Positions 44,358-53,199 of a stretch of DNA of 64,000 bases are shown piece after piece. Origin of the DNA: Calditrichia bacterium (lineage in GTDB: Bacteria; Calditrichota; Calditrichia; RBG-13-44-9; J075); assembly GCA_028284445.1 (NCBI GenBank), contig JANQRS010000051.1, positions 62,001-126,000 of the forward strand. Direction: 5' to 3'. Made by a program: the position numbers and the translations under genes. Position 1 is the stretch's first letter; each line of letters opens with the position of its first letter. The notes under the pieces were generated by a model. That model was not told the origin of the DNA, did not search any database, and saw only the letters and a program-made list of their open reading frames with translations.

Positions 44358-44750
44358 TTAGCAGGCACACTGCAAGACAGCACCTTCAGTTGCCCCCTCG
44401 CCTTCTGTCGCATAGCCATCGAATTTCCACCATTCGATGCCACCTTTCAATTCGCGGACATTAAATCCCAATCGCGCCATATTCAGCGCACCTCGCGTCG
44501 AAGCATTGCAACCAATGCCATCGCAATAGCATACATAAATCGGCGACCGATCGAAATCGCGCGTATTTTCCTCAGTCATATTCCGGTGAGGTAAATTGAT
44601 GGCGGTGGGGATATGCTCTTTCTCATAGCCAAACGACTTACGAGTATCTACTACCACAATATTCTCGCCATTCTCCAGGGCCTCGAAGAGATCGGCAGGG
44701 TCCATCTCGTATGCCAGCTTTTCTTCATAGAACTTTATTTGATCATTCAT
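44358..44750 (-). CDS. Rhodanese-domain sulfurtransferase
   Basis: A 130-residue single rhodanese domain with VVVDTRKSFGYEKEHIPTAINLP and the active loop GCNASTRGA carrying Cys in C-x4-R, then LKGGIEWWKFDGY at the C-terminus. Such proteins move sulfane sulfur or act in stress and signalling. It has no signal peptide. AAAGGA precedes the ATG. Its gene lies next to NIPSNAP and PhzF genes on the same strand, with gaps of 22 and 26 bp, so these three probably form one unit. Confidence 0.88.
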   Translation of the reverse strand: MNDQIKFYEEKLAYEMDPADLFEALENGENIVVVDTRKSFGYEKEHIPTAINLPHRNMTEENTRDFDRSPIYVCYCDGIGCNASTRGALNMARLGFNVRELKGGIEWWKFDGYATEGEGATEGAVLQCAC

Positions 44751-44772
44751 CTACTCGTCCTTTCATTTCATA

Positions 44773-45108
44773 TTATTTAACGGGATCATCCGGTTCACCA
44801 ACGCCAGCTAATACCGGACGCATAAAACTGCGCTCATAGCTGATAATACAGCGACTATCTTCGGCAAACTGATACGCCTTCTGACAGTCCGGATCTTGCT
44901 GACTGGCCAAACGGTATTCTTCATATGCTGCCAGGGAATCAAAACTAAACAAGGCAACAGCGATATTATTCGCCCCTTCATGTGGCAAAAAATATCCATG
45001 GTGCGCGCCACCAAATCTATTTACCAATGGAATCCACAGTTTTGCGTAGGTCTCAAAGGCTTCAATTTTTGTCGGGTCTATTACATAGCGTAGATAGCAA
45101 GTTATCAT
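44773..45108 (-). CDS. NIPSNAP family protein
   Basis: A 111-residue NIPSNAP/ferredoxin-like fold protein: MITCYLRYVIDPTKIEAFET, WIPLVNRFGGAHHGYFLPHE, and SFDSLAAYEEYRLASQQDP. Bacterial members are small alpha-beta barrel proteins, often dimeric, with no clear enzyme activity. AGGAC lies eight bases upstream of the ATG. It sits between rhodanese and PhzF genes. Confidence 0.87.
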   Translation of the reverse strand: MITCYLRYVIDPTKIEAFETYAKLWIPLVNRFGGAHHGYFLPHEGANNIAVALFSFDSLAAYEEYRLASQQDPDCQKAYQFAEDSRCIISYERSFMRPVLAGVGEPDDPVK

Positions 45109-45134
45109 CTGTAGGTCCTAACTTGTGATTCGGG

Positions 45135-45953
45135 TTACTCGTTAGTCGTTCTTGCAACGAACTCTCCTTGAAAAACGATAACCGCCTGGCCCTTAATCAG
45201 CAGTTTATCTTCAGCCACAAGCGACACCTCCATAAATCCACTTCGCTCCGAGCATTGAAATGATCGCATGACGGTTTTGCCGAGTCGCTCTCCCCAGTAT
45301 TTGGCCAGAAAGGTGTGTGTACCTCCGGTAACCGGATCTTCGTTGGTGCCGCTCCAGGGCCAGAAGTATCGCGAATAGAAATCATATTCATCATTATCAG
45401 ATGGCGCGGTCACCAGAACCCCGTTGATTCGATCATGAGAAGCTTTGAGAGCGGCAAAATCCGGCGTCAAGTTTGCCAGCGTGTGATAATTGTCGATTTC
45501 CAGCAAGAGGATGTTCGTTTCAGCATTGTAAACGCAGTTTATGGCCTCTTTGAGTCCCAATGCCTGGAGCAATGCCGGCGGCGCCACGGCCAGGGAGGTC
45601 TCGTATACCGGGAATTCCATCACCAGGAATTCCGCCGAAGCCGCCACTATGAGGGTCAAGTTCTCTATGGTAACAAACTCGACCTGTTTTGCTGCTGTCT
45701 CAGACAGGATCACCTTTGCCGAGGCCAGGGTTGCATGACCACAAAGCGGGATTTCCATTTTGGGCGAAAAATAGCGGATACTATATCGCTTGCTGCCGCT
45801 TAACGGCATCAGGAACGCGGTTTCGGACAGCCCAAGTTCACGTGCAATAGAAAGCATCAGCGTCTCGGGAATATGGTCCTTCAGCAAACACACGCCGGCC
45901 GGATTTCCTTTAAAAGGAACGTTTGTAAATGAATCAACAATATACGTTTTCAT
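45135..45953 (-). CDS. PhzF-family isomerase-like protein
   Basis: A 272-residue protein of the PhzF/diaminopimelate-epimerase-like fold with two similar halves. Visible marks are MKTYIVDSFTNVPFKGNPAG, LSETAFLMP with the catalytic-site Glu, PLCGHATLASA, and GTNEDPVTGGTHTFLAKYW. Known members isomerise or epimerise carboxylic acids; the substrate here is unknown and phenazine genes are absent. I chose ATG 45953, with AAGGA upstream, over an in-frame ATG at 45959. Confidence 0.87.
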   Translation of the reverse strand: MKTYIVDSFTNVPFKGNPAGVCLLKDHIPETLMLSIARELGLSETAFLMPLSGSKRYSIRYFSPKMEIPLCGHATLASAKVILSETAAKQVEFVTIENLTLIVAASAEFLVMEFPVYETSLAVAPPALLQALGLKEAINCVYNAETNILLLEIDNYHTLANLTPDFAALKASHDRINGVLVTAPSDNDEYDFYSRYFWPWSGTNEDPVTGGTHTFLAKYWGERLGKTVMRSFQCSERSGFMEVSLVAEDKLLIKGQAVIVFQGEFVARTTNE

Positions 45954-46008
45954 GAGCATCCTTATATTGTATATGCCTCCGTTCGGCGTCTAAGGCAATG
46001 CAGAACCA

Positions 46009-46893
46009 TCACTGCGCCGGCTCCCAAATCTGTAAGAGATTTGCTACCAGTGCTTTAATGAGTGGATCTTCACTGCGCCTGGTAAGCCAGGCGATATAGA
46101 GATCACAATAGATTTTGTCGGTCTTCCAAATACAAATTTTCCCATTTTTCACAGCTTGCTCCGCCTCGCTTTTTTCGATAAGCGAAAGACCAATGGCGGC
46201 GGCTACCAAATCACATTTCATGGCGTCATCTTCGGACAACAGATGACGGTTGTATTCCACACCTCTCTCCCGAAAGAGGTCATCTGCGATCTGTTGAAAT
46301 GGGCAATATTTATCGGCATAGATCCAGGGTCTTTCGGCAATTTCTTGCCAGGAGGCTTGCGAGATTTCGCTTTCCCAGGCCTTCGGTGCCGCAACAACCA
46401 ATTCAGCGGCGCAAATAAAACGCCGGTTCAGATCCGCATCGCCTTCATTCACGAAGACAAACCCGACATCCAAGGTCTGCTCTTTTAACTGAGAAATAAT
46501 TTTGCCGGTATTCGACATACTCAATGAGAGCGTAATCCCCGGGGAAGTATCCTTAAGTCGATGTATCAGAGCCGGTAATTTCAGGAAGGCAGCCGTTGCA
46601 TTTGCCCCGAGGCGAATCGTGCCCATTAGTTCTTCCTGCAAGCGTACGGCATGGTTAACAAAATCCTGGACCGCCAGCAACGTCGCCTGGGCCTTTTCAA
46701 CCAGGATTTTGCCTTTATCAGTAATTTTCATGCCGCCCGGAAGCCGTTCAAAGAGCTGGACATTGAATTCTGTTTCCAGGGCTTTGATATGCGTGCTAAC
46801 CGAAGGCGGCGTGGTGTGCAAGCGTTTTGCGGCCCGGGTAATGCTCTTCTCTTCAGCGACTATCACCAGCGTTTGTAGATGATAAAATTCCAT
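46009..46893 (-). CDS. LysR-type transcriptional regulator
   Basis: A 294-residue LysR regulator: N-terminal winged helix (LQTLVIVAEEKSITRAAKRL, TTPPSVSTHIKALETEFNVQ, LFERLPGGMKITDKG) and a periplasmic-binding-like effector domain (GTIRLGANATAAFLKLPALI). It is upstream of and co-directional with PhzF (55-bp gap), so it may control the PhzF-NIPSNAP-rhodanese genes or be cotranscribed. The start ATG at 46893 has a weak ribosome site. Confidence 0.92.
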   Translation of the reverse strand: MEFYHLQTLVIVAEEKSITRAAKRLHTTPPSVSTHIKALETEFNVQLFERLPGGMKITDKGKILVEKAQATLLAVQDFVNHAVRLQEELMGTIRLGANATAAFLKLPALIHRLKDTSPGITLSLSMSNTGKIISQLKEQTLDVGFVFVNEGDADLNRRFICAAELVVAAPKAWESEISQASWQEIAERPWIYADKYCPFQQIADDLFRERGVEYNRHLLSEDDAMKCDLVAAAIGLSLIEKSEAEQAVKNGKICIWKTDKIYCDLYIAWLTRRSEDPLIKALVANLLQIWEPAQ

Positions 46894-47314
46894 TGTTGTC
46901 GATTCCCACTTTACAAAAACGTCGTGATCTTATGCGCGAATACAGTTATCGGCCACCCCTTCAATTCCAACTTACACGATTCCCACAGAGGCATGCGGCA
47001 GTTATATCCATCATGAGCTTCCCCATCTTACATTGACAATATCGGTAAGTCAATTTGCAATATCTGAAGCGGGGATTCGGAATTTCCAAACATGCTGGGT
47101 ATCTACAAGATTTATGGCATTGAAACCGCCGCTAAATACACTCTCGGCCAGAAAGTTAAGGGCGGGTTCATCAGGCACCCTGTAGAAAACGAAGTTAGAG
47201 AATCTTGAGATTTGTGAAGTAATTCCTTAAAGATCTGTGATACTTTCTTGATAGTCATTTATTATGTTCGAGTATTAGATTTAAACAACGGTAATACTGT
47301 TCTTGGAGAGAAAA
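46894..47314. other. Gene-free stretch between LysR and DUF547 genes
   Basis: These 421 bp separate divergent genes (LysR minus, DUF547 plus). A short open frame at 47092-47208 (MLGIYKIYGIETAAKYTLGQ...) has a protein-like look but no usable ribosome site. TTGATA at 47248 could be a -35 box but the spacing to TATTAG at 47273 is too long. I find no clear feature. Confidence 0.4.
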
Positions 47315-48871
47315 ATGAAAACCCTTAAAGCCTTATTTGTTTTGATGATGCTTAGCTCACTGGTACTAGCCGGTGATGGCAACAACCACTTTTTTCAGAA
47401 GACAGATCAATTCCTGAAGACTTATGTTAAGAGTGGGAAAGTCAATTATTCGAAGATCCGCAGCAACGGCGGAACGCAGCTCGCTGAGCTGGTTAAGATT
47501 ATCGCCACAACGGATGCAGCAAGCATTCAGGATGCCACCGAGAAGAAGGCGTTTTGGATCAACGCATATAATATTATTGTTATCAAATCTGTTATCGACA
47601 ATTATCCCCTGAAATCGCCACTCGATGTCAACGGTTTCTTCGACAAGAAGAAACATGACATCGGTGGCGAGTCCTTAACGTTAAACGACCTGGAGCATAA
47701 GCGTCTCCGTAAGGAATACGCATATGATGCTCGTCTGCACTTCGTGTTGGTCTGCGCGGCGCTTGGCTGTCCAGTATTGATCGAAGATGCCTACACAACA
47801 GTCAATGTTGATGAATTGCTGGAAGAACGTACCCGCATCGCCCTCAACAGTACCCAGCACGTAAGAGTAGATGCCGAAAAGAAAAAAGTATATGTCTCTG
47901 AACTGTTTAAGTGGTATCGCGATGACTTTGTCCAGGGTGGCATTTCCGAAATCGAATACCTCAATAAATTCCGCAAGCAGGCTGTTCCGACTGATTATTC
48001 ACTGGACTATATTCGCTACGATTGGACATTGAATGAATTGACCTCGGCAAGCCAGTCAACGCTGTTCACCTCACCAACCCGTGATAACCTGCAGGCTTAC
48101 ACTCCCTCGACACTTTTGCGTCGGGGGCAGTTTGAGATCAAGCAGTTCAACAATCTTTATACGCAGACGGCCAGCTTTAACGACCAGCGTCAGGCCATCG
48201 ATCAGAATAGACGCTCAACTTTCTTTACAGGTATCACCAACGTGCTCTTTGGTATCAATACCCGCTTGAATGTCGGTTTTGATGTCTACTTCAGATCGGT
48301 ACGTAATGATGCCACCGGCAGTTCGCCTTTTGCCTTATTTGAATTTGCTTCAGGCAACGATGCGCGCTCTGCGATTTCGCAAGTTGGCCCGAAGATCAAA
48401 GTGAACCCTTTTGCCAGCATCCCGAACCTTTCGGTTCAGAGCGCAGTTCTTTTTCCCCTGGCAGACGACCTGGACGGAAATGAAGATCCCAACTCACCAT
48501 TCCTGGATTTCGATGACATGCAGTGGTTTACTCAGCTTTTTTATGACAAAACCCTATCGCGTAATTCACTTTTGTATTTCGAGAGCGGGGTATTCTTTCG
48601 CTTTGGCTCCGAGTTCGAAGACTTCTTTACACCGCTTAAGGCCATCTACAGTTATTTCCCAACCGCCAAGGCAACCATATATGCCAACAGCGAGTTTACG
48701 CCTTTTTGGGATGGTGGTTCGATCAATGCATACTTCGGCCAATTAGGCCTGGGCGGCAAATATCAGCTGCTGGACTCGCTGGAAATCGAACTGCTATATA
48801 CCGATTTTCTTTTTGGTAAGAACCAGGGCGCCGGGCAAACCTACAACATTGGCTTCCGCATCATTCGTTGA
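47315..48871 (+). CDS. DUF547 domain fused to a predicted outer-membrane barrel
   Basis: A 518-residue protein with a signal peptide (MKTLKALFVLMMLSSLVLAG). Residues ~25-245 form a DUF547 domain: FLKTYVKSGKVNYSKIRS, KKAFWINAYNIIVIKSVI, FVLVCAALGCPVLIEDAY. Residues ~260-518 are a beta-rich domain with alternating aromatic/polar strands ending FRIIR, read here as a small outer-membrane barrel similar to those in DUF1207/transporter-like proteins. DUF547 resembles a transglutaminase-like fold but has no proven activity. The start is ATG 47315, with GGAG; a TTG at 47303 is less likely. I do not know this fusion from described families. Confidence 0.8.
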   Translation: MKTLKALFVLMMLSSLVLAGDGNNHFFQKTDQFLKTYVKSGKVNYSKIRSNGGTQLAELVKIIATTDAASIQDATEKKAFWINAYNIIVIKSVIDNYPLKSPLDVNGFFDKKKHDIGGESLTLNDLEHKRLRKEYAYDARLHFVLVCAALGCPVLIEDAYTTVNVDELLEERTRIALNSTQHVRVDAEKKKVYVSELFKWYRDDFVQGGISEIEYLNKFRKQAVPTDYSLDYIRYDWTLNELTSASQSTLFTSPTRDNLQAYTPSTLLRRGQFEIKQFNNLYTQTASFNDQRQAIDQNRRSTFFTGITNVLFGINTRLNVGFDVYFRSVRNDATGSSPFALFEFASGNDARSAISQVGPKIKVNPFASIPNLSVQSAVLFPLADDLDGNEDPNSPFLDFDDMQWFTQLFYDKTLSRNSLLYFESGVFFRFGSEFEDFFTPLKAIYSYFPTAKATIYANSEFTPFWDGGSINAYFGQLGLGGKYQLLDSLEIELLYTDFLFGKNQGAGQTYNIGFRIIR

Positions 48872-48891
48872 TGATTTGTGATTTAATGGTA

Positions 48892-48919
48892 TTGACTATT
48901 CTAGAGCGGTTCATATATT
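48892..48919 (+). promoter_or_regulatory. Candidate promoter for the one-POTRA barrel gene
   Basis: TTGACT at 48892-48897 and TATATT at 48914-48919 are 16 bases apart, giving a leader of about 75 bases before the ATG at 49002. It fits a housekeeping-type promoter but FCB promoters may differ. Confidence 0.35.
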
Positions 48920-49001
48920 GTGACCAGCAGATACAGTATCACAACTAAAGTCTGCATCATGTTACTAATCAGGCCATTGCCGGAACCCATTGCTTGTCAT
49001 T

Positions 49002-50258
49002 ATGAACCGCTTTTCTTTGCTTCGCCGCTTTCTGCTTTTCCTGTGTTGCCTTCCGGCATTCCTTTGGGCGCAACCGACCATTCATTCTCTCAGGTTTGAC
49101 GGCCTTACAAAAACCAATCCTTATTATCTCGAACAATTTGTAGTCTCGGCTCCCGGTGCGCCATTGGACACTTTGGTGATTGCTGAGGACATTCAAAGAC
49201 TGCGCAACCTGCGTATTTTCTACGATGTCAGGAGCCGGGTCGAAGTTGCCGGCAATAAGGCCACAGTGGTATTTGAGTGCAGCGAATTGCTGACTCTCTT
49301 GCCGATTATCAACTTTGGCGGCATCAACGAGAACTTTTGGTATCAACTGGGGCTAACAGAGCACAACTGGATGGGACGTGGTCATACCATCGGTGGATTT
49401 TATCGCTACTACGACCGTCATTCCTTTGCGATTTACACACATCTTCCCTACCTGGTCAAGCAACGCTGGGGCCTTATAGCGGATATCACTCATAATGCTA
49501 CAGTAGAGCCGTTGCAATTCGGTGCGGATTTTATCAATGTAAATGTAGATCGTAACGCCTACCTGGGTTTTATCCAATTTAATCCGACAATGGAGATGGC
49601 ATTTTCTTTTGGCGGCGGCTATCTACTGGAAACCTATCGACAGCGCGAATCTACAGATCGTTTTCCGGATTCACTCGACTTCAAGAAGTATCTAATCAAG
49701 GTTGGTTTCGATCAGCAGACACTCGATTATCATCTTCACTACCTGAGCGGCTTCAGCAATCAATTAATTGTCGAAAGCGTCCTAACAGAAGGCGATCCAA
49801 CCACTTTTTGGAAGGTGCTCAACATCAGCCGCTTTTATGCCCGGCCCTGGCCAACCGGTAATTTGGCTTTCCGCCTGCGGACTGGCATCAGCACAAATAA
49901 GGTCTCACCTTTTGTTCCGTTTGTTATCGATAGCTATCTGAATGTCCGTGGTAGCGGGAACCGTATTTCGCGGGGAACTGCCGAGCTGACACTTAACTCG
50001 GAATACAGGCAGACGTTCATGCAAAATCACATTGGGGCAATTCAGGGCGTGGCATTCCTCGACCTTTCTGCCTGGCGACCGGCAGGCAGCACAGTGAAAG
50101 AAATGTGGAAAGCGGAGAACAATGTTTCCTTCACCGGCGCAGGCCTTCGAATTCACTTGCGGAAATTAAACAACTTCGTGTTCAGGTTGGATTATGGCTT
50201 CAGTTTAACAACAGAAGGCCAACGCGGAGTTGTCTTTGGCGCCGGACAGTATTTTTGA
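49002..50258 (+). CDS. Outer-membrane barrel protein with one POTRA domain (BamA/TamA-like)
   Basis: A 418-residue protein with a signal peptide (MNRFSLLRRFLLFLCCLPAF), one POTRA-like domain at about 25-95 (PTIHSLRFDGLTKTNPYYLE, DTLVIAEDIQRLRNLRIFYD), then a barrel of about 310 residues (GLTEHNWMGRGHTIGGFYRY, INFGGINENFWYQ, LDYGFSLTTEGQRGVVFGAG) ending in Phe. It is too short to be BamA itself (about 800) and is more like the short two-partner or patatin-linked barrels. It may insert or export proteins; its partner is unknown. The ATG has no clear ribosome site. Confidence 0.82.
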   Translation: MNRFSLLRRFLLFLCCLPAFLWAQPTIHSLRFDGLTKTNPYYLEQFVVSAPGAPLDTLVIAEDIQRLRNLRIFYDVRSRVEVAGNKATVVFECSELLTLLPIINFGGINENFWYQLGLTEHNWMGRGHTIGGFYRYYDRHSFAIYTHLPYLVKQRWGLIADITHNATVEPLQFGADFINVNVDRNAYLGFIQFNPTMEMAFSFGGGYLLETYRQRESTDRFPDSLDFKKYLIKVGFDQQTLDYHLHYLSGFSNQLIVESVLTEGDPTTFWKVLNISRFYARPWPTGNLAFRLRTGISTNKVSPFVPFVIDSYLNVRGSGNRISRGTAELTLNSEYRQTFMQNHIGAIQGVAFLDLSAWRPAGSTVKEMWKAENNVSFTGAGLRIHLRKLNNFVFRLDYGFSLTTEGQRGVVFGAGQYF

Positions 50259-50266
50259 TCAATTTA

Positions 50267-50292
50267 GACAGGATGAACAGGATTTACAGGAT
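50267..50292. repeat. ACAGGAT-family half repeat between convergent genes
   Basis: GACAGGATGAACAGGATT followed by TACAGGAT matches the arms of the tandem units at 44144-44357. It sits in the 34 bp between the barrel gene stop (50258) and the convergent lipoprotein stop (50292). Confidence 0.85.
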
Positions 50293-51239
50293 CACAATTC
50301 CTGCTGCACCATGCCGCTTACCAGGCTTTCAATCTCGTCGAATAAACCGTCTTCAGCGCAACTGCGACAAAGGCGGGTATCAACAAAATCATCTGTAATG
50401 AAGGCAACATTGATCAGTTTAATGGTAATTTGATAGGTCTCCCCTACCTTCCCGACGTTTCCTACCAATAAGTAATCAGCACCAACGGCCTGACCAATCT
50501 GCGAATAACATTTCGTTTCATCGCAGAAACCGGATTCTTGCAATGCAAATTCTTCCATGACTTTACGCAATTCACTGCGATTGGCAAGTATGTATCTATT
50601 AGTGCGAAACAGTGCAGTTTGCATATAGCGATTGAGGTTTTCAGCAAGGGCCATATCAACACCGGTCACTGTGAAGTCTGTCAGCGCAATAACTTTTCGT
50701 AAAGAGTCCGGTGTTTCATGCGACGCCTCAGAAGCCACCTGATAGGTACCATAGGCACTGGCATTTTCCGCAAATTGCAAACGTTCCGCCAAATTATTGA
50801 GGATCGGCGTGAAAGCCTTAATCGCCACATTGCGATAGTCATTTTGCAGAGACCACCAATTGAGCGCAGATACTTTATTACTGTCATTGAATAATTCCCG
50901 ATGATCAGCGCGATAGGCACGCACAGCTGCCTCCGCATGCATCACTGAGCCCTGGTGGTCCATTTCATAATCAACGACAAGCACAAAATCGACACCTTTC
51001 TCGCGCGCCTCTTGCATATCTTGAACCATGGTTACTTCGCCAAAGGCACCGGAGAATACTTCGCGCATCCAGGTGTTATGTTCTGCATGATACTTGTTGG
51101 CAATGAGGGTGTCAATCAAAACACCGGCACGAACAGGGACGTGGGTAGGCAGGTCAAAGGTGCTGGGGGTAATGCTTTTGCGGGTGGCACATCCTAACAT
51201 CAAGAGCGACAGGCCAATAAGCAGGAACAGACGGATCAT
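50292..51239 (-). CDS. Lipoprotein with CsgG/LpoB-like domain
   Basis: A 315-residue lipoprotein starting at ATG 51239, with GGAGG seven bases upstream; the signal peptide ends LSLLMLGCATRKS. The C-terminal ~120 residues look like a CsgG- or LpoB-type fold: VIALTDFTVTGVDMALAENL, RYILANRSELRKVMEEFALQ, and GQAVGADYLLVGNVGKVG. The N-terminal half is a separate unclassified domain. Such proteins form outer-membrane secretion pores or activate penicillin-binding proteins. The gene is convergent with the one-POTRA barrel gene. Confidence 0.82.
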   Translation of the reverse strand: MIRLFLLIGLSLLMLGCATRKSITPSTFDLPTHVPVRAGVLIDTLIANKYHAEHNTWMREVFSGAFGEVTMVQDMQEAREKGVDFVLVVDYEMDHQGSVMHAEAAVRAYRADHRELFNDSNKVSALNWWSLQNDYRNVAIKAFTPILNNLAERLQFAENASAYGTYQVASEASHETPDSLRKVIALTDFTVTGVDMALAENLNRYMQTALFRTNRYILANRSELRKVMEEFALQESGFCDETKCYSQIGQAVGADYLLVGNVGKVGETYQITIKLINVAFITDDFVDTRLCRSCAEDGLFDEIESLVSGMVQQEL

Positions 51240-51278
51240 TATTCTCCTCCCAATATCTCCTCGTTCAGGATCCAACGA

Positions 51279-51513
51279 CTATAACTCAATACGGGCATAA
51301 AAACGTTCACACGCCGACATGATATCGAGATTCTTTATCGTTTTCAGATCCAAAAATTGTCTATGATATAAAGAATAATACTGGCGATGTTGCCAGGTGC
51401 CCCGCTCAACCTCATCATCCAGAACCGTTCTGAGGTAATTGAGCCTTACATATCTAATACTCGTTCAGATTAACAAGTTCCGGCAAAAAATGTTTATTTT
51501 CAAAAAAATCCGG
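51279..51513 (-). pseudogene. Frameshifted gene remnant
   Basis: Two adjoining open frames on the minus strand read like one damaged protein. The first (PDFFENKHFLPELVNLNEY, 51511 down to a stop near 51453) continues in the next frame as IRYVRLNYLRTVLDDEVERG, then TWQHRQYYSLYHRQFLDLKT and a tail IMSACERFYARIEL ending at 51279. There is no usable start codon, and the 16-bp repeat lies just upstream, as if it cut the gene. I do not know the family. Confidence 0.4.
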
Positions 51514-51517
51514 TGGT

Positions 51518-51556
51518 AAATCTGTAAATCAGCAAATCTGTAAAGCAGCAAATCTG
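51518..51556. repeat. 2.4 tandem copies of a 16-bp word
   Basis: AAATCTGTAAATCAGC (51518-51533) and AAATCTGTAAAGCAGC (51534-51549) are followed by a partial copy to 51556. They lie 34 bp beyond the stop of the receiver-kinase gene (51590). Confidence 0.9.
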
Positions 51557-51589
51557 CCAGGATATGGGAGGCATCCCATAACGCGACAC

Positions 51590-52780
51590 TTAGAAGGTTT
51601 GTTCCGCGCCCGCGTCATCCGCTCCGGAGGCGGCAACCGTCGAATTTGCATGTAGCGGCAGTGATATCGTGAAGGTCGTTCCCCGTCCAACGGTGCTGTT
51701 GACCGAGATTTGGCCATCGTGGCTTTCAATGGCGAGCTTGCAGAAGTATAGACCGATACCAGATCCGCTGCGCGCCTTTTCCGTTTTGAACTGCGCATGT
51801 TTCTCGAAGATTTCCGCCTGATCAGCTTCAGGTATGCCGATACCGGAGTCTTCCACCTCGATTTCAACGCGATCCTCAACAGAGCTGATGCGCAGACAGA
51901 TTTCACCGCCATCCGTAACGAACTTGCGGGCATTGTTCAGGAGGTTGCCTAAAACTCGCGAAATTAATTGGGCATCACAATCCGCCTCGATCACATCCTG
52001 GTTGACTTCGAGACGAAACAGACGTTCGGAATAGATCTCCGCAAGCGGTTTGATGGCTTTCTGCCCTAGCTCGACGATGTTGCAACGATCACGATAAATC
52101 GGCAACTGCTCCGACTCCAATTGCCCGATATTGAGAATACTGCTGGACATCAAATTGAGCACTTCGGCGTGATACATGCAGGTGGTGATTAACTGCTGTT
52201 CGCGAGATTCCTCGGCCACCTCCTGCTTTGCCAAGCCATCCGCGAGCAACTCCAAATACCCATGAAGCACGTTGATCGGAGTGCGCATGTCATGCACGAT
52301 GGTATCCATCAGGTTTTCCTGGAGCTGCTTCATTCGGGCCAGTTCTTGGTAGTTGCCTTGCAGCTGGGCATATGCCTGACCCACACGCAAGGCGTTGCCA
52401 ACACGGAGGATAACTTCATGCAAATCGAGCGGTTTAGTCAAAAAATCGGTAGCACCGGCTTCGATTGCCTTAATGCGATACTCCCGCTCGGAGAGCGCGG
52501 TTACTATAATTACCGGTATGTGTTCCGTCGATGGATCTGTCTTTATGCGTTGGCAAACAGACATGCCATCCATACGCGGCATCATCACATCCAGAAGAAT
52601 CAGATCCGGCTTATGTTCGGCTATCTTTTCAAGTGCGTCGATGCCATCCACAGCTTCCACGACATGGTGGCCAACAACTTCCAGGGGATCTTTCAGGCAT
52701 TGGCGGTTAAAAGGCTCATCATCCACCACCAGGATACGCGCCGGTAACACTTTTTCACGGTTGGCCTGTGTTGTAGACAT
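51590..52780 (-). CDS. Receiver-histidine kinase
   Basis: A 396-residue protein starting at ATG 52780, with GGGGAG upstream. It has an N-terminal receiver domain (ILVVDDEPFNRQ, phospho-Asp in DLILLDVMMPRMDG, TALS, Lys in DFLTKPLD), then a kinase: H-box TIVHDMRTPINVLHGYLELL, N-box VLGNLLNNARKF, G1 VEDSGIGIPEADQ and G2 SGIGLYFCKLAI. There is no membrane span, so it is cytoplasmic and likely takes its input from another protein through its receiver. It is the last gene of the H-NOX unit, 11 bp after the lone receiver gene. Confidence 0.92.
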   Translation of the reverse strand: MSTTQANREKVLPARILVVDDEPFNRQCLKDPLEVVGHHVVEAVDGIDALEKIAEHKPDLILLDVMMPRMDGMSVCQRIKTDPSTEHIPVIIVTALSEREYRIKAIEAGATDFLTKPLDLHEVILRVGNALRVGQAYAQLQGNYQELARMKQLQENLMDTIVHDMRTPINVLHGYLELLADGLAKQEVAEESREQQLITTCMYHAEVLNLMSSSILNIGQLESEQLPIYRDRCNIVELGQKAIKPLAEIYSERLFRLEVNQDVIEADCDAQLISRVLGNLLNNARKFVTDGGEICLRISSVEDRVEIEVEDSGIGIPEADQAEIFEKHAQFKTEKARSGSGIGLYFCKLAIESHDGQISVNSTVGRGTTFTISLPLHANSTVAASGADDAGAEQTF

Positions 52781-52791
52781 TTTGTTCTCCC

Positions 52792-53178
52792 CTATTTGGG
52801 CTTTTCTTCGGTTTCGATCAAATATTTGGCCAATAATTGCAGCAGCTCCGGAATCTTGAAAGGCTTGCTCATGTAGGCATTGCAACCGGCCGCAAGAATC
52901 TCATCCAAATCTCCCTTCATGGCGCTCGCCGTTAGAGATATAATTGGTATGTTGGCGGTCTGCTCATTAGCCCTGATTTTGCGAGTCGCCATAAAACCGT
53001 TCATTTTGGGCATCATCATGTCCATCAAAATCAGGTCCGGTTGCTCGCTCAAAGCCATTTCAACTGCGGCCACGCCATCGACGGCCTCCAGCACTTCGTA
53101 ACCACCTACGCGCAATACCTCCCTGGATAATTGCATATTCAGCGGGTCATCTTCTGCTATCAGAATCCGTTTTTTCAT
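52792..53178 (-). CDS. Single-domain response regulator
   Basis: A 128-residue lone receiver (CheY/Spo0F-type): IAEDDPLNMQLSREVLR, phospho-Asp in DLILMDMMMPKMNG, SLTASAM and Lys in AYMSKPFKI. With no output domain it must act through protein contact or as a phosphorelay shuttle. The neighbours are an HNOBA kinase (upstream, 21-bp gap) and a receiver-kinase (downstream, 11-bp gap), so relay between the two kinases is the likely role. Confidence 0.92.
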   Translation of the reverse strand: MKKRILIAEDDPLNMQLSREVLRVGGYEVLEAVDGVAAVEMALSEQPDLILMDMMMPKMNGFMATRKIRANEQTANIPIISLTASAMKGDLDEILAAGCNAYMSKPFKIPELLQLLAKYLIETEEKPK

Positions 53179-53199
53179 CTGTATTCTCTCTCCAAATCC

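Noticed and set aside
47092..47208. 38-codon frame on the plus strand
   Set aside because: No ribosome site at a usable distance and no recognisable family, although the composition is protein-like.
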